DNA of 64,000 nt from Avena insularis (GCA_023614405.1 CM042688.1:377815331-377879330); one strand, 5' to 3'; shown: positions 1 to 11,109, counted from the first letter of the stretch. Numbers and translations are program-made. Notes: generated from the sequence alone by a model not told the origin.

Positions 1-1156
1 GATTGAAATTACTAATGCTCAAATATCCTATTCATGAGCTCCCTAATAATGTTATTATCAATAACTTTTATGCAAGGCTTTCTCTTCACGATAAGGATCT
101 ATTGGATGCTTCTTGTGCTGGCTCATTTACACATATGGAAGAAGAAGCTAAATGGGGTCTTCTAGACTGTATTCAAGACAATGCTGAAGCATGGGAGAAT
201 GATAAAGGAAGAAAGTCAGGTATAAATTATGATTATGAATGCATTAAATCTTTTATGGGAACTGATGACTTTCATAACATTAGTACTGCTTATGGTTTGA
301 TTCTCAAAGTATTTCAAATTGTTTCAAGGCCTTTGCCTCTTATATTGAAATTCCTAAAAAGAAATGGAACAATTATTATGAGCTATATAAAAATATTGCT
401 AATTGTGTTCCTGCTAGAAATACTGAAGTTTATACTACTGATTGTGTTTTGCCTGAACCTTACATAGAGAAAATACCTTTCCCAGTTAAGGTAAAGGAAC
501 ATTCTATGATAGCTAGTCTGGTTAACAAAAGTGCAAAGAAAACTGTAGAACCTGATGGACAAATACATGATGAACCTGCAATAGCAAATGTGAAAGACCT
601 TGTCACTAAAAATGTAGAATATGGACACATTATCCTTTGTAAGGATACTTCTAATATTTTTTTCACATCCTAGTAGAACTAGGAAAGCTAGTGTCCCTGT
701 ATTTTCTTTCAGAATAAGTGATCATTGCTACTATGGTTCATGTGATAGTTATATCATTAAATTTATTCATGATACTGAAAGTTATTATGAGAGAGGGAAA
801 AATGTTCTTATGCATCTCAATAATATTAAGTTTCCTCGCTTTATGCTGAAAGTCTTTATGCTGCACTTGTTTTGCCTTCCTATGCTAGTAGCCTCTGGTT
901 TCAATAATTTATTTTCTTACAAAATTCCCTTGCATAGGAAGTTGGTTAGACTTAAATATATGTATATTTGCTTCTTGATGCTATCTTTTACTTCAATTCA
1001 TATTCTTATGTGAGCATTATTGAAATTATCATGCCTATCTTAATGGCTATAAAGAAAGAGTTTTTTGGAGACAACCCATTATATTTTTGCTTTCAGTTTA
1101 TTTTTGTTTATTTGAGTCTTGGAAGTTATTGCTTTTGTGTCAAGATCAACCTCTAA
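1..1156 (+). pseudogene. gag remnant of the Athila-like element
   Basis: An open frame from the window edge to 467 reads like the N-terminal half of an Athila-type Gag: a helical stretch with FYARLSLHDKDLLDAS, then a segment about a GSF motif and EEAKWGLLDCI. The frame then shifts: Gag-like coding continues at 449-673 and again at 621-1013, so there are at least two frameshifts. No zinc knuckle is visible, and the pol domains that should follow are absent. The track start at position 3 is a TTG, so the true start lies to the left of the window. Function in an intact element would be assembly of virus-like particles; this copy cannot make it. Confidence 0.65.
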
Positions 1157-1850
1157 TGAGAGAGAAGTAAGATTTGGGGAAGTTGCTGGCCCGAAACAGA
1201 TTTTTGTGCTTCACTGTAAAAAACTGTGAAAAATCCCGGAACATCTTACTAATCTGTAATTTTTTGTGCGCATGCCCCAGGGTATTAATTAACTTTCGTT
1301 AGTTTTGCACTTTTTGATTTGAGTAACAGAAGATTTTCGAAAAAATGATCTTTACCCGCTGGTCTGTTTTGACAGATTTCTGCCATTTTTGCATTTGCCT
1401 CTTAAATCGATTTCCTTTTTGAATTCTTTTGGGTTTTCGAAAGGAGTTGCTATAGTAGCTTATGTTTTGATAGATTTCAGTTGAAATTGAACCCAAAGGT
1501 TTGTTATCTTGCATGCACTAATGTTGCTAATGGAGATTGTGTGAAGTTTTGTATGAAAGAAATTTTCAAGTGTTAGGAGAGAATGGTGTAATGAGATGGT
1601 GAATGGTCAAAAGACACAAGCATTATGTTTTTGAAGATTCTTACAATAAAGATATTGATGTTATTCAAGTGGTGACTCTAGAAGAATTTATTAAAAACCA
1701 AATTTAGAAACCTGTAGAGTACGTTTTCGAATAAGTAATAGTTCTGGTAAGAAAAGGTCCGTGAAAAACTTTTCAATCTATATTTTTGCAGTTTTACCTA
1801 ATGTGGAAGATAATGAGTCGAAAGAGGGACAGAAACGGAGCCCAGGGGCT
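1157..1850 (+). other. non-coding internal region of the Athila-like element
   Basis: No coding frame of retroviral type was recognised here. It stands where AP, RT, RNase H and integrase would be in a full element, so the copy is either internally deleted or belongs to a non-autonomous family. AT-rich with scattered short ORFs. Confidence 0.5.
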
Positions 1851-1901
1851 CACACCACCCCGTGGCACGGGCCCACCTAGCCACGCCACCAGGGGGTATG
1901 G
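1851..1901 (+). repeat. GC-rich inverted repeat (hairpin) upstream of the env-position ORF
   Basis: The arm at 1851-1872 (CACACCACCCCGTGGCACGG...) pairs imperfectly with the arm at 1880-1901 (GCCACGCCACCAGGGGG...). The same type of palindrome lies at 4801-4852 in this element's own LTR. Here it stands about 70 bp before a TATA-like site, as it does in the LTR. Confidence 0.6.
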
Positions 1902-1967
1902 CCACCCCGGAGTCCGTCTTCGACCCATTTTCTCCTAGTGCCTTCCTTTTGTTGTTAAACTTTGTAA

Positions 1968-1975
1968 TATATAAT
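1968..1975 (+). promoter_or_regulatory. TATA-like box upstream of the env-position ORF
   Basis: TATATAAT followed by CCCCC, closely matching TATATAAT-CCCC at 4888-4895 in the LTR. It lies 96 bp before the ATG at 2071, which would give a leader of about 65-70 nt. Promoter activity is inferred. Confidence 0.45.
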
Positions 1976-2070
1976 CCCCCTTGATCCCCGGAGGTCTGTA
2001 TATCATGTTCTCGCCTTGTTTTCATTTCGATCTGTTTCTGTCAGGAACTATTCTCAAGTTTAGAAGCACA

Positions 2071-2607
2071 ATGGTCTCCACCAATGATAAGGGCAAGAAA
2101 CTTGTGGAAGATGATCTCCAAGATCCCAAGCAGGAGGAGGACATCAACGGTGAAGTTGAAGAGGAAGTGAAGGAATACCAGCATCTGTGCACCATCACCA
2201 CCATTGCAAGCAGTGGAGTGATGGAACATCCTGTCAAGCTCAAAAGGACTGCACAGATGTCCACTGGAGGGATGGTTCCATGCCTTTGCTTAGCTCCACT
2301 GACGCTTCATCCACGTGACAAGAATCGCTTCCATACCCTCATACATGAGGAGCAATTCCAAAAGATGCCTAAGGAAAAATTACCCTCCAATTGGGATATG
2401 CCTCGTTCTAACCATGCAGGAAAAAAATACTTTAAGGAGGCAGAGTGGGGAAAGAATCACAAGAGCTGGGATTCACAGCCCAACATGATCATGAACCGCA
2501 TTGAGCACAATTCGGAGTTGATTCGTACTCTTACCTTCGAGATTGAGGATTTCAAGAAATTGATTGAAAAGCTTATCGAGAGAACACCACCACCACCGAA
2601 GGAGTAA
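2071..2607 (+). CDS. ORF in env position of the Athila-like element, 178 aa, function unknown
   Basis: The frame opens further upstream, but the ATG at 2071 has A at -3 and G at +4 and starts a plausible protein. The N-terminal third is acidic and lysine/glutamate rich (KGKKLVEDDLQDPKQEED). A middle part holds PCLCLAPLTLHP, and the C-terminus is a likely helix ending in a proline run (TPPPPKE). No signal peptide and no transmembrane helix are seen, so despite its place between pol and the 3' LTR there is nothing envelope-like about it. A similar acidic, helical ORF holds the same place in the second Athila-like element (38554-39150). It is intact over its length, unlike the gag remnants beside it. 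Function is not known to me. Confidence 0.6.
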   Translation: MVSTNDKGKKLVEDDLQDPKQEEDINGEVEEEVKEYQHLCTITTIASSGVMEHPVKLKRTAQMSTGGMVPCLCLAPLTLHPRDKNRFHTLIHEEQFQKMPKEKLPSNWDMPRSNHAGKKYFKEAEWGKNHKSWDSQPNMIMNRIEHNSELIRTLTFEIEDFKKLIEKLIERTPPPPKE

Positions 2608-4509
2608 TTCATCATCAAGTTTTGGCATCCCCTTGGTTTGTTCCAAGCTTGGGGGAGTGCCGCGGTATCACATCATTATCTTTCATCTTTTTACCTTTTT
2701 AGTAGAGTCATATCATGAATAGAGAAGTTATCACATATGATGGTTTGCATTGTGGAAGTATCTATCCTCTAGCTAGTTATCTATATATCCCTTGGTGTGA
2801 GTTGCCGTTATGGAATATTAATGAGAAGTTCTATCATTTACTTTTTGCACATCTTATTTTAGTTGCAATTTCTGTTATATGATTGATCTTGTTGTTAGTA
2901 TTGGTATCACTTTGGGATCTTTACGTAAATTTAGTTGGTTTTGGAAAACCCGGCTCTAGTCAGTAGCAACATTATTTGATAATTGAATGGAAAAGAGAAA
3001 AGTACTTTTAGAAATATAATTTCATTATCTTTCTTTCTTGTTTGGCTCACAAGCTTAGTATTCACTAGTTAAGATCTTTTCTGTTTCCAAGGAAGATTGC
3101 ATGATTGTTTGTATAACTTGTATGTTTGTTTGTTTCCTTCAACTCTTATGCTTGCTACCCAGCCTTGCTAGCCAAAAATCTGTACTGAGAGGGAATGCTT
3201 CTCATGCATCCAATCCTTAAACTAAAACCTATGCCATTTGTGTCCACCATACCTACCTACTAGCATTATTGCTATTTAAAGTATATTCATGTTTTTATCT
3301 ACCTTCCGAATTAAACTTGTTATGCGAAAGTTAGTGATTAAAGGTCTCACAAACTTGATGGCACACTTTATTTTCTTGCACTTAATAAACTTGAACCATT
3401 GTGTCCATCTATGTTGCTTATATGCTTGCGCTTTATAAGTTGTGAATTAGCAGAACCATGTACCATGGGGAACGCTTTCAACATTGCACTTATTGTTTAG
3501 TTGATATCATGTTCTTTTGTTTATGGATCCCGACAGTGTGAAATAAAAGGGGAGCTTGTAAGCTAATAGAGTTTGTATAGGTGTTAGAGAAACGCCTGGG
3601 TGGCTAGCCTAAGCCATGCCTAATCATGGTGGAAACTTGCAGCATAATCATAGTGAGCATTCTGTGAAGCATCCTCAATAAAAACCTATGCAAATAGCAA
3701 ATAAAATGATCGCTAAGATGCTCATTGTCTGTTGCCTTGTCATTTTGATATGGGATAGCTCCTATGTCATGGGGCAAGGGGTACCCCGTTGGTGGCTCTC
3801 CATGAAACACATGTACTTACAATGACAAGAACTTACTTGTGACTAAAGTTGAGTAGCATGAGGTTCGGTACTCGTAAGCAAGGGGCATGAGATTTTCAAC
3901 TTATAACTTGTCAAGCATATCCTCATATTTGTGTCACTTTAACCTTAATCTCCTCAAGATGCTTATGATAGGGCAATGAGAGCTGAAAGCTAGTAAGTAC
4001 CATAATTTTTGGAAGCTCTTTATGAAACTTGAAATCCCTGCTTCCCTCTACGAAGGGCCTATCTTTTACTTTTTAGTTGAGTCAGTAAACCTATTCATTT
4101 CTATCTGAAGCAAGTATTTGAGTTGTTGTGATTCAATCATTCATATGATGATTTATTCAATCATGTTCCTTATGTTCCTTGTTTTGCACACTGCTCTTAT
4201 CAAAGTGAATATTACTTTGAAAGCTATTATTGAAAACCCCATTATGTTTGACTCCTTCAACTTGTTAACCGTTCTCTGATCAAGAACAAAGTTTACCATT
4301 ACCAATTATGATTTACTTTGTGTATCTTTATTGTGTTTCCCTTACTCATTGCAAGTTAAGTTATATAATAGTGAGTTGTTTTGTATTATGATTTGTGTAT
4401 TGACGAATGTGATGCTTCTTGTCCGTATTCTCTTTATTGACACTTCACTCCATAAACCTATGGTCATGTTTATTGAGCTCAGTTTTCGCTTGGCGACAAG
4501 CAAGGTCTA
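2608..4509 (+). other. 3' untranslated region of the Athila-like element
   Basis: About 1.9 kb without a convincing ORF, T-rich on the plus strand. It contains blocks clearly related to 49734-51782 in the deleted Gypsy element further right, for example around 3615-3665 against 50790-50840 and 3870-4080 against 51100-51310, showing that both belong to the same wider family. Confidence 0.65.
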
Positions 4510-4522
4510 AGCTTGGGGGAGT
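4510..4522 (+). promoter_or_regulatory. polypurine tract of the Athila-like element
   Basis: AGCTTGGGGGAGT directly precedes the LTR start TGATACGTCC. This is the usual plus-strand priming site form of Triticeae Gypsy elements. Confidence 0.85.
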
Positions 4523-4800
4523 TGATACGTCCATTTTTCATCAGTATTCTATATCATAATTTACTGTTATTCATTGATATATTTCATATTAAGAGATGAT
4601 ACTGATGTTATTTCATCTAGTTTTGCATGATTGATGACTTTTGGAGGATGAACCACTGGAGTCAGGATTCTGATGGAAAAAGCACTATCCAGATGCAATA
4701 TTGGTGAAGATCAGAAAATCCTAGAAAATATACGGAAATTCCTATTATTCCAGAAGACGAAGGAGGCTAGAAGGGGAAGTGGAGATGGGCCATAGGGGTC

Positions 4801-4852
4801 CCACACCACCCCTGGCGCGGGCCACCCCTGGCCGCGCCACAAGGTGGTGTGG
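4801..4852 (+). repeat. promoter-proximal palindrome in LTR U3
   Basis: The arm 4801-4823 (CCACACCACCCCTGGCGCGG...) pairs with the arm 4830-4852 (GGCCGCGCCACAAGGTGGTG...) with few mismatches. It ends about 35 bp before the TATA box. Equivalent palindromes occur at 49207-49257 and 52058-52108. Confidence 0.7.
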
Positions 4853-4887
4853 CCACCCTGGCCCACCTCTAGCATCACCCTTTGGCA

Positions 4888-4895
4888 TATATAAT
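4888..4895 (+). promoter_or_regulatory. LTR TATA box
   Basis: TATATAAT in the 3' LTR, followed by CCCCTCGAAACCCTAAG, a typical grass LTR transcription start context. Position of the start itself is inferred. Confidence 0.6.
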
Positions 4896-6036
4896 CCCCT
4901 CGAAACCCTAAGACTCGGGGAGCGACCACAGAAAGGTTCCGTCACCTCTGCAGGGCGGAAACTACAGAGAGAGAAAGAGCTCTTCGGCAGGCAGAAATAT
5001 GCCGGGGAAATTCCTTCCCGGAGAGGGGAGATCATCGCCATCAACATCGTCATCAAGCTAGACTTCATCGGGATCAGCATCATCATCATCTCCACCATCA
5101 TCTCCACCAGCACCATCACCACCACTCCGTACCGCTGTAACAATTGGGTTGAATCTTGCATTGTTCTTAGGGGAAACTTTCCCGGTATTCATTACTTGTT
5201 GTAGTTAATGCTATTGAGTGGAACGAATGAATTATCGTTCATGTTCAGATTGTTACTTATCATTATTTCATCTCTGATCTTGATGCATATGATGTCTCGT
5301 GAGTAGTCCATTTAGTTCTTGAGGACATGGGAGAAGTCATGTTGTTAGTAGTGGAATTGTGTTGAGAAAGATTTAATGGTTTGATATTTAAGTTGTGGTG
5401 CTATTCTTCTAATGGTGTCATGTGAACGTCGACTACATGATACTTCACCTTTATGAGCCTAGGGGAATGCATTATGTATTTGGATACTAGTCATGGGATT
5501 GCCGGAGTGACAGAAACCTGACCCCCCGTTAGGAAACCTTTGCATAAGGGAGTGTAGGATCTCAAAATTTAAGGCTGTGGTTAGGTTTTTATCTTAATTA
5601 CTTTCTTGTAGTTGCAGATGCTTGCAAGGGGTATAATCACAAGTATGTATTAGTCCTAGGAAGGTCAATACATTAGCATAGGTTCACCCACACAACACTT
5701 ATCCAACCAAAGAAGATTAATCAACTATATGAAGCGAAAGCATTTGACAATATTCCCATGTGTCCTTCAGAATGTTTGGTCATCTTAAATAAGACAACCG
5801 GCTTGTCCTTTGCTAAAGAAACGATTGGGCCACTTCCTGCAATTATTATTATCGTCTTTTATTTACTCGCACTTTATTTATGTACATTATCCAAAACCCC
5901 TAAAAATCTATTTACAAAGTATTTACAGAGAATTCCTGATCCAAACCACTTGTCAACACCTTCTGCTCCTCGTTGGGTTCGACACTCTTACTTATCGAGA
6001 ATACTGCGATACACCCCCTATACACGTGGGTCATCA

Positions 6037-6993
6037 GAGAATATCTAAGTTATGAGGTTGAAATACACATGAGAGAGTGTGGAATAGTTTCACAACTCAC
6101 GCCTAACGAAACACCATAGTATAATGATGTATCGAAGGATCGTAATTGTACCTTATTTGATATGGTTCGATCTATGATGTCTCTGACTGACTTGCCACTT
6201 TCATTATGGGGTTATGCAATAGAAAGAGCTGCATTCACTTTAAATAGGGAACTGTCTAAATCCGTTGAAACGACATCGTATGAATTATGGTTTGCAAACA
6301 AACAAAAGCTATCATTTCTAAAAGTTTGGGGATGCAATGTTTATGTGAAGAAAGTTCAACCTGATAAACTCGAACCCAAAGCGGAAAAGTGCATCTTCAT
6401 AGGATACCCTAAAGAAACAATTGGGTATTCCTTCTATCACAGATCCGAGGGCAAGGTTTTCGTTGCCAAGAATGGATCCTTTCTAGAGAAGGTGTTTTTC
6501 ACGAAAGGTGTGAGTAGTAGGAAGGTAGAACTCGACGAAGTTGCTGAACCTTCTCTTCATGAAACAACAAGTGGTGCAGCACCAGAAATTGTTCTGGAGT
6601 TGACTTCACCGGATGAAGAGGGAACTAATGATAAAGATCACGAAACTCCGAATGAGGACACTACCAAACCTCGCAGGTCAAGCAGGACTCGTGTGGTTCC
6701 TGAACTGTATGGAAATCTATCATGAATTTCATGGTAGATGGAAATCATGAACCTACGACGTATGAAGAAGCGATGATGAGCCCGGATTCCAACAAATGGC
6801 TAGAGCCATGCAATTCTAAATGGGATCCATGTACGAAAACCAGGTTTGTACCTTGGTGGACTTACCTCACGACCGTAAGGCCGTTGAGAATCAACGGATT
6901 TTCAAGAAGAAAACTGACGCTAATGGTAATGTGACCATCTATAAAGCTCGACTTGTCACAAAGGGGTTTCGACAAATTCTAGGAGTTAACTAT
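6037..6993 (+). pseudogene. Copia (BARE/Angela-like) pol fragment: integrase C-terminus to start of reverse transcriptase
   Basis: The frame from 6039 reads EYLSYEV..., then the end of the integrase core, WGYA and the FLKVWGC and IGYPKETIGYSFY motifs of the Copia GKGY-type region, then a Thr/Glu-rich linker and the beginning of RT (TYEEAMMSPDSNKWLE, ARLVTKGFRQ). An in-frame TAG replaces a residue just before NDVSKDRN, near the last integrase catalytic residue. A stop at about 6722 and frameshifts from about 6800 break the RT part. The fragment is cut on the left by the Gypsy insertion and on the right, inside the motif before the first RT aspartate, by the CACTA end at 6994. It resembles the pol at 23430-27370 but is a different copy. 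Confidence 0.85.
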
Positions 6994-8300
6994 CACTACA
7001 AGAAAAGTTTCCTTCTGCAATGAGTTGGCCTAACGGTCATCGTAGAAGGCGTGTCTTCCGCGACGAAATTCTCGGCTTGGCCATGGCTGATGGAAATCTT
7101 TTATTTCCGGTTTCACGGCCCTCTACTATGACGGAACCGCTAAAAACATAGACGAAGCTCGGCTGGAGCGTGGCAGAAGCAAGATTTTCGTTTCCTCACG
7201 CGATGTTGACTCGCCGAAGTCTTTTGAGGCGTGTGGGTCCTGGACGTCAGTGTCTCTAGCGGACCATACTTTTCTGTCGCGCCTCCCTGATTTGAACTCG
7301 ACAACGTTGCTCGATGTGTCTGCCATTTAGTCAGGCTGCTAGGTCCCACATGCCAACCTCTCATTAGATGAATCGTGTGTATGATGGATTTTTTTCCTTC
7401 GCTCGTGCTACCCTGTTCCGAAGTTGATAGTGCTGCTCGATGCATTTACCGTTTAATCAACCTCCTGGGACCCACATGTCATCCTCTCATTAGAAGAAAC
7501 ATGTGTATGATGGAATTTTTTCCTTCGTTGGCGCTACGCTGTTCCGAAGTTGATAGCGCTGCTCGACGCATCTACCGTTTAACCAACCTCCTGATCCCCA
7601 CATGTCATCCTCTCATTAGAAGAAACGTGTGTATGATGGATTTTTCCTTCGCTCGCGCTACCCTGTTCCGAACTTGATAGCGCTGTTCGATGCATCTACC
7701 GTTTAATCATGCTGCTGGGCCTCACATGTCATCCTCTCATTAGAAGAAACATGTGTATGATGGATTTTTTACCCTCTGTCGCGCCTTCGTGTTCCGAACT
7801 TGTTAGCATTGCTTGCTGCATTAGCCGTTTATTTAGACTGGTGGGCCCCTTATGTCAGCCTCACATTAGAAGAATCGTGGGTATGATGGATTTTTCTTAT
7901 CTAGACCCTGTTCTGAACTAGATAGCGTTGCTCGACGAATCTGCCGTTTGCTCACACTGCTGGGTCCCCCATTTTAGCCTCTCATTACAAGAAACATGTG
8001 CATGCTAAACTTTTTCTTGCTCACGCCTTCCTGTTTCGAACTGGCAACTTTGCTCGATGTAACATCTGTATAAGGTCGCGCTGCTGGGTCCCACATATCA
8101 GCCTCTCTGTAAATGAAACATTGATTGCTCGATGCAACATCTATATAAGGTCTCTGCTGGGTCCAATATGTCAGTGTCTCTGCAAATGCAACATGTGTAT
8201 GATGGACTCCACTGTTTTGACCTTGGCAATGTTGCTGGGTCCCAGATGTCAGCCTTCTCTGTGAAAGAAACATGTGTATGCTGGAAAAAATGTAAAAGAA
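6994..8300 (+). mobile_element. CACTA-type DNA transposon end (non-autonomous or truncated)
   Basis: CACTACAAGAAAAG begins at 6994 exactly where the Copia frame is broken, preceded by TAT, a possible 3-bp target duplicate. CACTACAAGAAA is the classic terminal inverted repeat of Triticeae CACTA elements. Next come a GC-rich stretch with TCGTAG/CGACGA-type motifs and then a tandem array (7330-8285), consistent with subterminal repeats. No transposase ORF is seen, and I could not find the matching right end (CTTGTAGTG followed by TAT), so the right border is a guess. Confidence 0.6.
7330..8285 (+). repeat. tandem array of about eight ~120-bp units
   Basis: Each unit carries a form of CCCACATGTCATCCTCTCAT followed by GAAACATGTGTATGATGG and then TTCCGAACTTGATAGCG...CGTTTAATCA. 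Copies of the ATGATGG block are near 7375, 7500, 7625, 7750, 7880, 7997, 8195 and 8273. The last units are more diverged. The short ORFs here are products of the repeat, not genes. Confidence 0.8.
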
Positions 8301-8344
8301 CGACATATATTATACTATATATTATATATTTATATTGACAAACC

Positions 8345-8409
8345 TAGGAATCAAACTCAAGACTTCAACAAATGGGAACTGCGTGTGCTTCCACTATGCC
8401 AGAACCATC
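8345..8409 (-). repeat. tRNA-like element, possible SINE head (box A and box B)
   Basis: On the minus strand TGGCATAGTGG (8391-8401) fits a polymerase III box A and GTTTGATTCC (8347-8356) fits box B, with 34 nt between them, a tRNA-like spacing. An AT-rich tail follows to about 8285. I cannot fold it into a full cloverleaf, so a tRNA-derived SINE is more likely than a functional tRNA gene. Confidence 0.4.
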
Positions 8410-10424
8410 TATGGCACTACTGGAAAAGATTACATTAAGAAATATTGAAATCACTTAAAATGAAAAGGCAGCGACCCTGAAGACTTGCCATAAAAATGCT
8501 AAATGCTCTGTACAATTACAACATGGGTAGGAGAAGCTTGTCCTATACTTTATCAGAATGGCACGGAAATACTAAATTAAGATGATTTTGGGCGATACAA
8601 AAAATAACTTGGGTCCAATCTTGTGAACCAATGGGCTTCTTATCGTGGGATCCTTACCGAAACTTCTTTAGTGTGGTTCATGCTTACAAAACCAAGTAAC
8701 AATGTGTTGAGGGTTGGCGACCCACGGCCGACCTGAACCCAGAAGGATAAATTAGCGAGGTTTTGGGCCATAGTTGGGTAGAATGTAGTAATATTTTCTA
8801 ATAACCTCCTCACTGAAAATTCAATGTACTCAATATGTCGAATTGATCCACACGACCCGGCGAACTAAATTTGCAAGGTTTTGGGCTAGTGTTGGGTCGA
8901 ATGTGCAATCTTTTCGCTAGGTCCTTAATGAAAATTCAATGTAGTTTGTACCCCATCCTAAAAAAATGTAGTTGGTACCCTAAAAATATATACTCTGCTC
9001 ACCATGAAAGGCTAAGTATGGGACTTTTTTGAAACGAGAATATCGGAAGTTTTTGTCCGAAGTGGGATTGAAATATTTGTTTTCATAGGCTGAGTAGTAA
9101 AAATACATTGTACTGAAGGTCGATGGTCCACCTGACCTAGCTATACCTACACCGGATCCAAAAGAATGAAGTTGGAAATGGAGAAAAGTGACCCATATTG
9201 CGCCTTATTAAGAGTTTTACATAGCAAGGAACTTGGGCAGCGCAGGATTCGAACATGGAAAGTACTGGAGGGAGTTTGATTGATTGACATAAAATCGTGT
9301 CATATCAAGTCTTACATCGTGCAATCATCTTTTCAGCAAAGGATATATTTCAAGATGGTTTGGGTGGCTTTGAATCGGCCTAAGTGCCCAATCGATTTGA
9401 TGTACTCAAAACCTTGTAATCATGCCATCTAAACTATAGGCGATAGACACACGGTGGCCTTGACTTGCACAGGTTTAGACAGCTCGGGTAAGCACCAACT
9501 TATATTAATAATTCAAAGTTGTATGCTTCCATACGATAAAATTAGTACATTCCACAATTAGCGCCAACATGTGGCATTGTCATCATGGGAAAAGGATCAG
9601 AATTCGCACATTTAGTTCACAATTTCGAACATAATAATACAACCAATTTTTACACTAGCACAAATATTACAATGTCAGCACATCAGATCTTGACTTGTTC
9701 ATGTCACATCAGAGCTTGACTTGTTCATTTCATATACATAAGAATGAGCAAGGACACATACTCTATTGAACAAGTAATTTCACGGTAGCGCCAAAAGTAT
9801 GCCATGTATCAGAGATAATATGGGGTCTGCATAAACAATTTTTCTTTTTTTAGAAGGGTGGGCATTAACTTTTTTTAGAATATCAGCATAAACATTTGTG
9901 GCTATCATCCTAGGGCGTCTTGGCCTACTTTGGCATACCAAGCCAAGATCAATTACAACCCAATTAAGGCCTGGTTCGTGGCCCTATAGGAAGAAGTGAC
10001 CTACTTTTCCCTATTTGCTAAGAGGAAAGAAGGAATATTCCTCGCAAAACACAAAGCTGCATGAGGTGCGATGGTTCAGAAAAAAGCTGCACGAGTCGCG
10101 TATGTACAAGCTAGTAATAGTACTGAAAACTATAGTATAGAAATCACGCTACGAAATAAGCACCGCTACACGGATTATACCATGGATGGCATGGCTCATA
10201 TAAACTCATTCAAGCTGGCCACTAAAACCAGTGTGCTAACAGTCAACTGTTGAACCATGATGCAAAAAAAGATGACACAACAATACACCAGAAAGATCCA
10301 AAACTTAGTCTAGGGACGGCACAACCAGCCTACCACACCTAAACTAAGCCTAAACCAAATTGCTGCCTGTCGCACATAGTTCCAACCATCTTTGGGAAGG
10401 CTGATAACTGCCATAGGCTCACCT
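8410..10424. other. unassigned DNA without a convincing gene
   Basis: No protein domain recognised. It starts with CACTACTGGAAAAG (8415), a second CACTA-like motif. Two related blocks about 120 bp apart share GGCGA-, GAGGTTTTGGGCCATAGTTGG- and AAAATTCAATGTA-type strings (about 8740-8830 and 8860-8945). The part next to the KIB/DUF295 fragment (10250-10424) may be its 3' untranslated region. Confidence 0.4.
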
Positions 10425-10937
10425 TCAGTTGGCTACAGGTTTGCAGCATTTAATCTGAGGGAATTGTATTCCGTGAAAGCTCCTGTATGTTGTGTACACA
10501 CAGTTTTTCCTCATGAATGGGAACAATGTGCCATCAGGAGCCTTGCATTTGTGTTTCCTCATCATCTTATGAATGATTGGATAAATGAGACCGAGAAATA
10601 GAGAGTTGTCGCCTAGGCTGTTAACATGCCTCCAAACAATGACCCCTAGAGGTCCAGCAGAGCTAGGATCCTCTTGAAAAATGTAGAGACGAGAGGCAGG
10701 ATATAGGCGTAGATTAGTCCTATTTTGAGCATGGGGAATGATTTCACCCTCTTCGCCATGGGCAACCCCCATGCCATACATTGTAATTATGATAATTAAG
10801 CGTTCACCATCAGCCGATCGAGCGAGGAACCACATGCCTGGCCGATCATTCAGAATAGGTGCTAGGATTACAAACAGAAGCTCCTTGTTTCCTACAACAT
10901 CCGAATTCGAGACAAAAAGTGCATTACTGGCATACAT
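10425..10937 (-). pseudogene. KIB1-4/DUF295-like gene fragment, C-terminal half
   Basis: A 170-aa frame with ATG at 10935-10937. Motifs recall the KIB1-4 beta-propeller (DUF295) found in many plant F-box-like proteins: an RSADGERLIIIITMYG strand, then LYIFQED, then VNSLGDNSLFLGLIYPI, and a late NCVYTTY motif. Family members usually have about 350-400 residues with an N-terminal F-box; here the first half is missing. A TAG lies just upstream of the ATG and could equally be the end of an intron (GGTGTTAG). The fragment lies in a transposon-rich stretch and may be a captured or decaying gene piece. The assignment rests on motif memory only. Confidence 0.5.
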
Positions 10938-11109
10938 ATTCTAACACCAGCATTCTTCATTGTTCATGTTAACAGTGTGAATAGGCAAATCCTGACAATA
11001 ATATTACTGAATAAATTAACAACAATAGAAATTGCATTTCTTATTCTGCTATTCCGAATATTTGGATTTCTTGCTTATCTTAGTTTCCTAGTTGTTGTAA
11101 GTTTCAAAA

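Larger units (their letters stand above)
1..6036 (+). mobile_element. Athila-like Gypsy retrotransposon, degraded, left part outside the window
   Basis: The element runs in from the left edge and ends at the 3' LTR (4523-6036). In order it holds gag remnants (1 to about 1156), a non-coding stretch with no recognisable reverse transcriptase, RNase H or integrase, an ORF in the env position (2071-2607), a long 3' untranslated region, the polypurine tract at 4510-4522 and the LTR. The LTR begins TGATACGTCC and ends CA, a form common in Triticeae Gypsy families such as Sabrina and WHAM; the family name is not certain. It sits inside a Copia pol gene, whose reading frame resumes at 6039. The 5' LTR and left target-site duplicate are outside the window. 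Confidence 0.8.
4523..6036 (+). repeat. 3' LTR (1514 bp) of the Athila-like element
   Basis: Begins TGATACGTCC after the polypurine tract and ends ...GGGTCATCA, after which a Copia integrase reading frame continues. It contains a GC-rich palindrome (4801-4852) and a TATA box (4888-4895) followed by CGAAACCCTA, as expected at a U3/R boundary. ORFs called inside it are not credible genes. Confidence 0.85.

Noticed and set aside
2071..2607. Envelope glycoprotein
   Set aside because: The position is right but there is no signal peptide, no cysteine pattern and no membrane helix, so only an ORF of unknown function is called.
4745..5204. ORFs on both strands in the first LTR
   Set aside because: They cross the promoter palindrome and the TATA box; not conserved as frames.
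7330..8285. CRISPR-like spacing of repeats
   Set aside because: Units are contiguous 120-bp tandem copies without short repeats and unique spacers, and the context is a plant nuclear genome.
7126..8338. ORFs of 66-110 aa in the CACTA subterminal region
   Set aside because: They arise from the ~120-bp repeat; the same peptides recur with each unit.
9225..9270. Second tRNA-like box B (GTTCGAATCC on the minus strand)
   Set aside because: No matching box A at a suitable distance.
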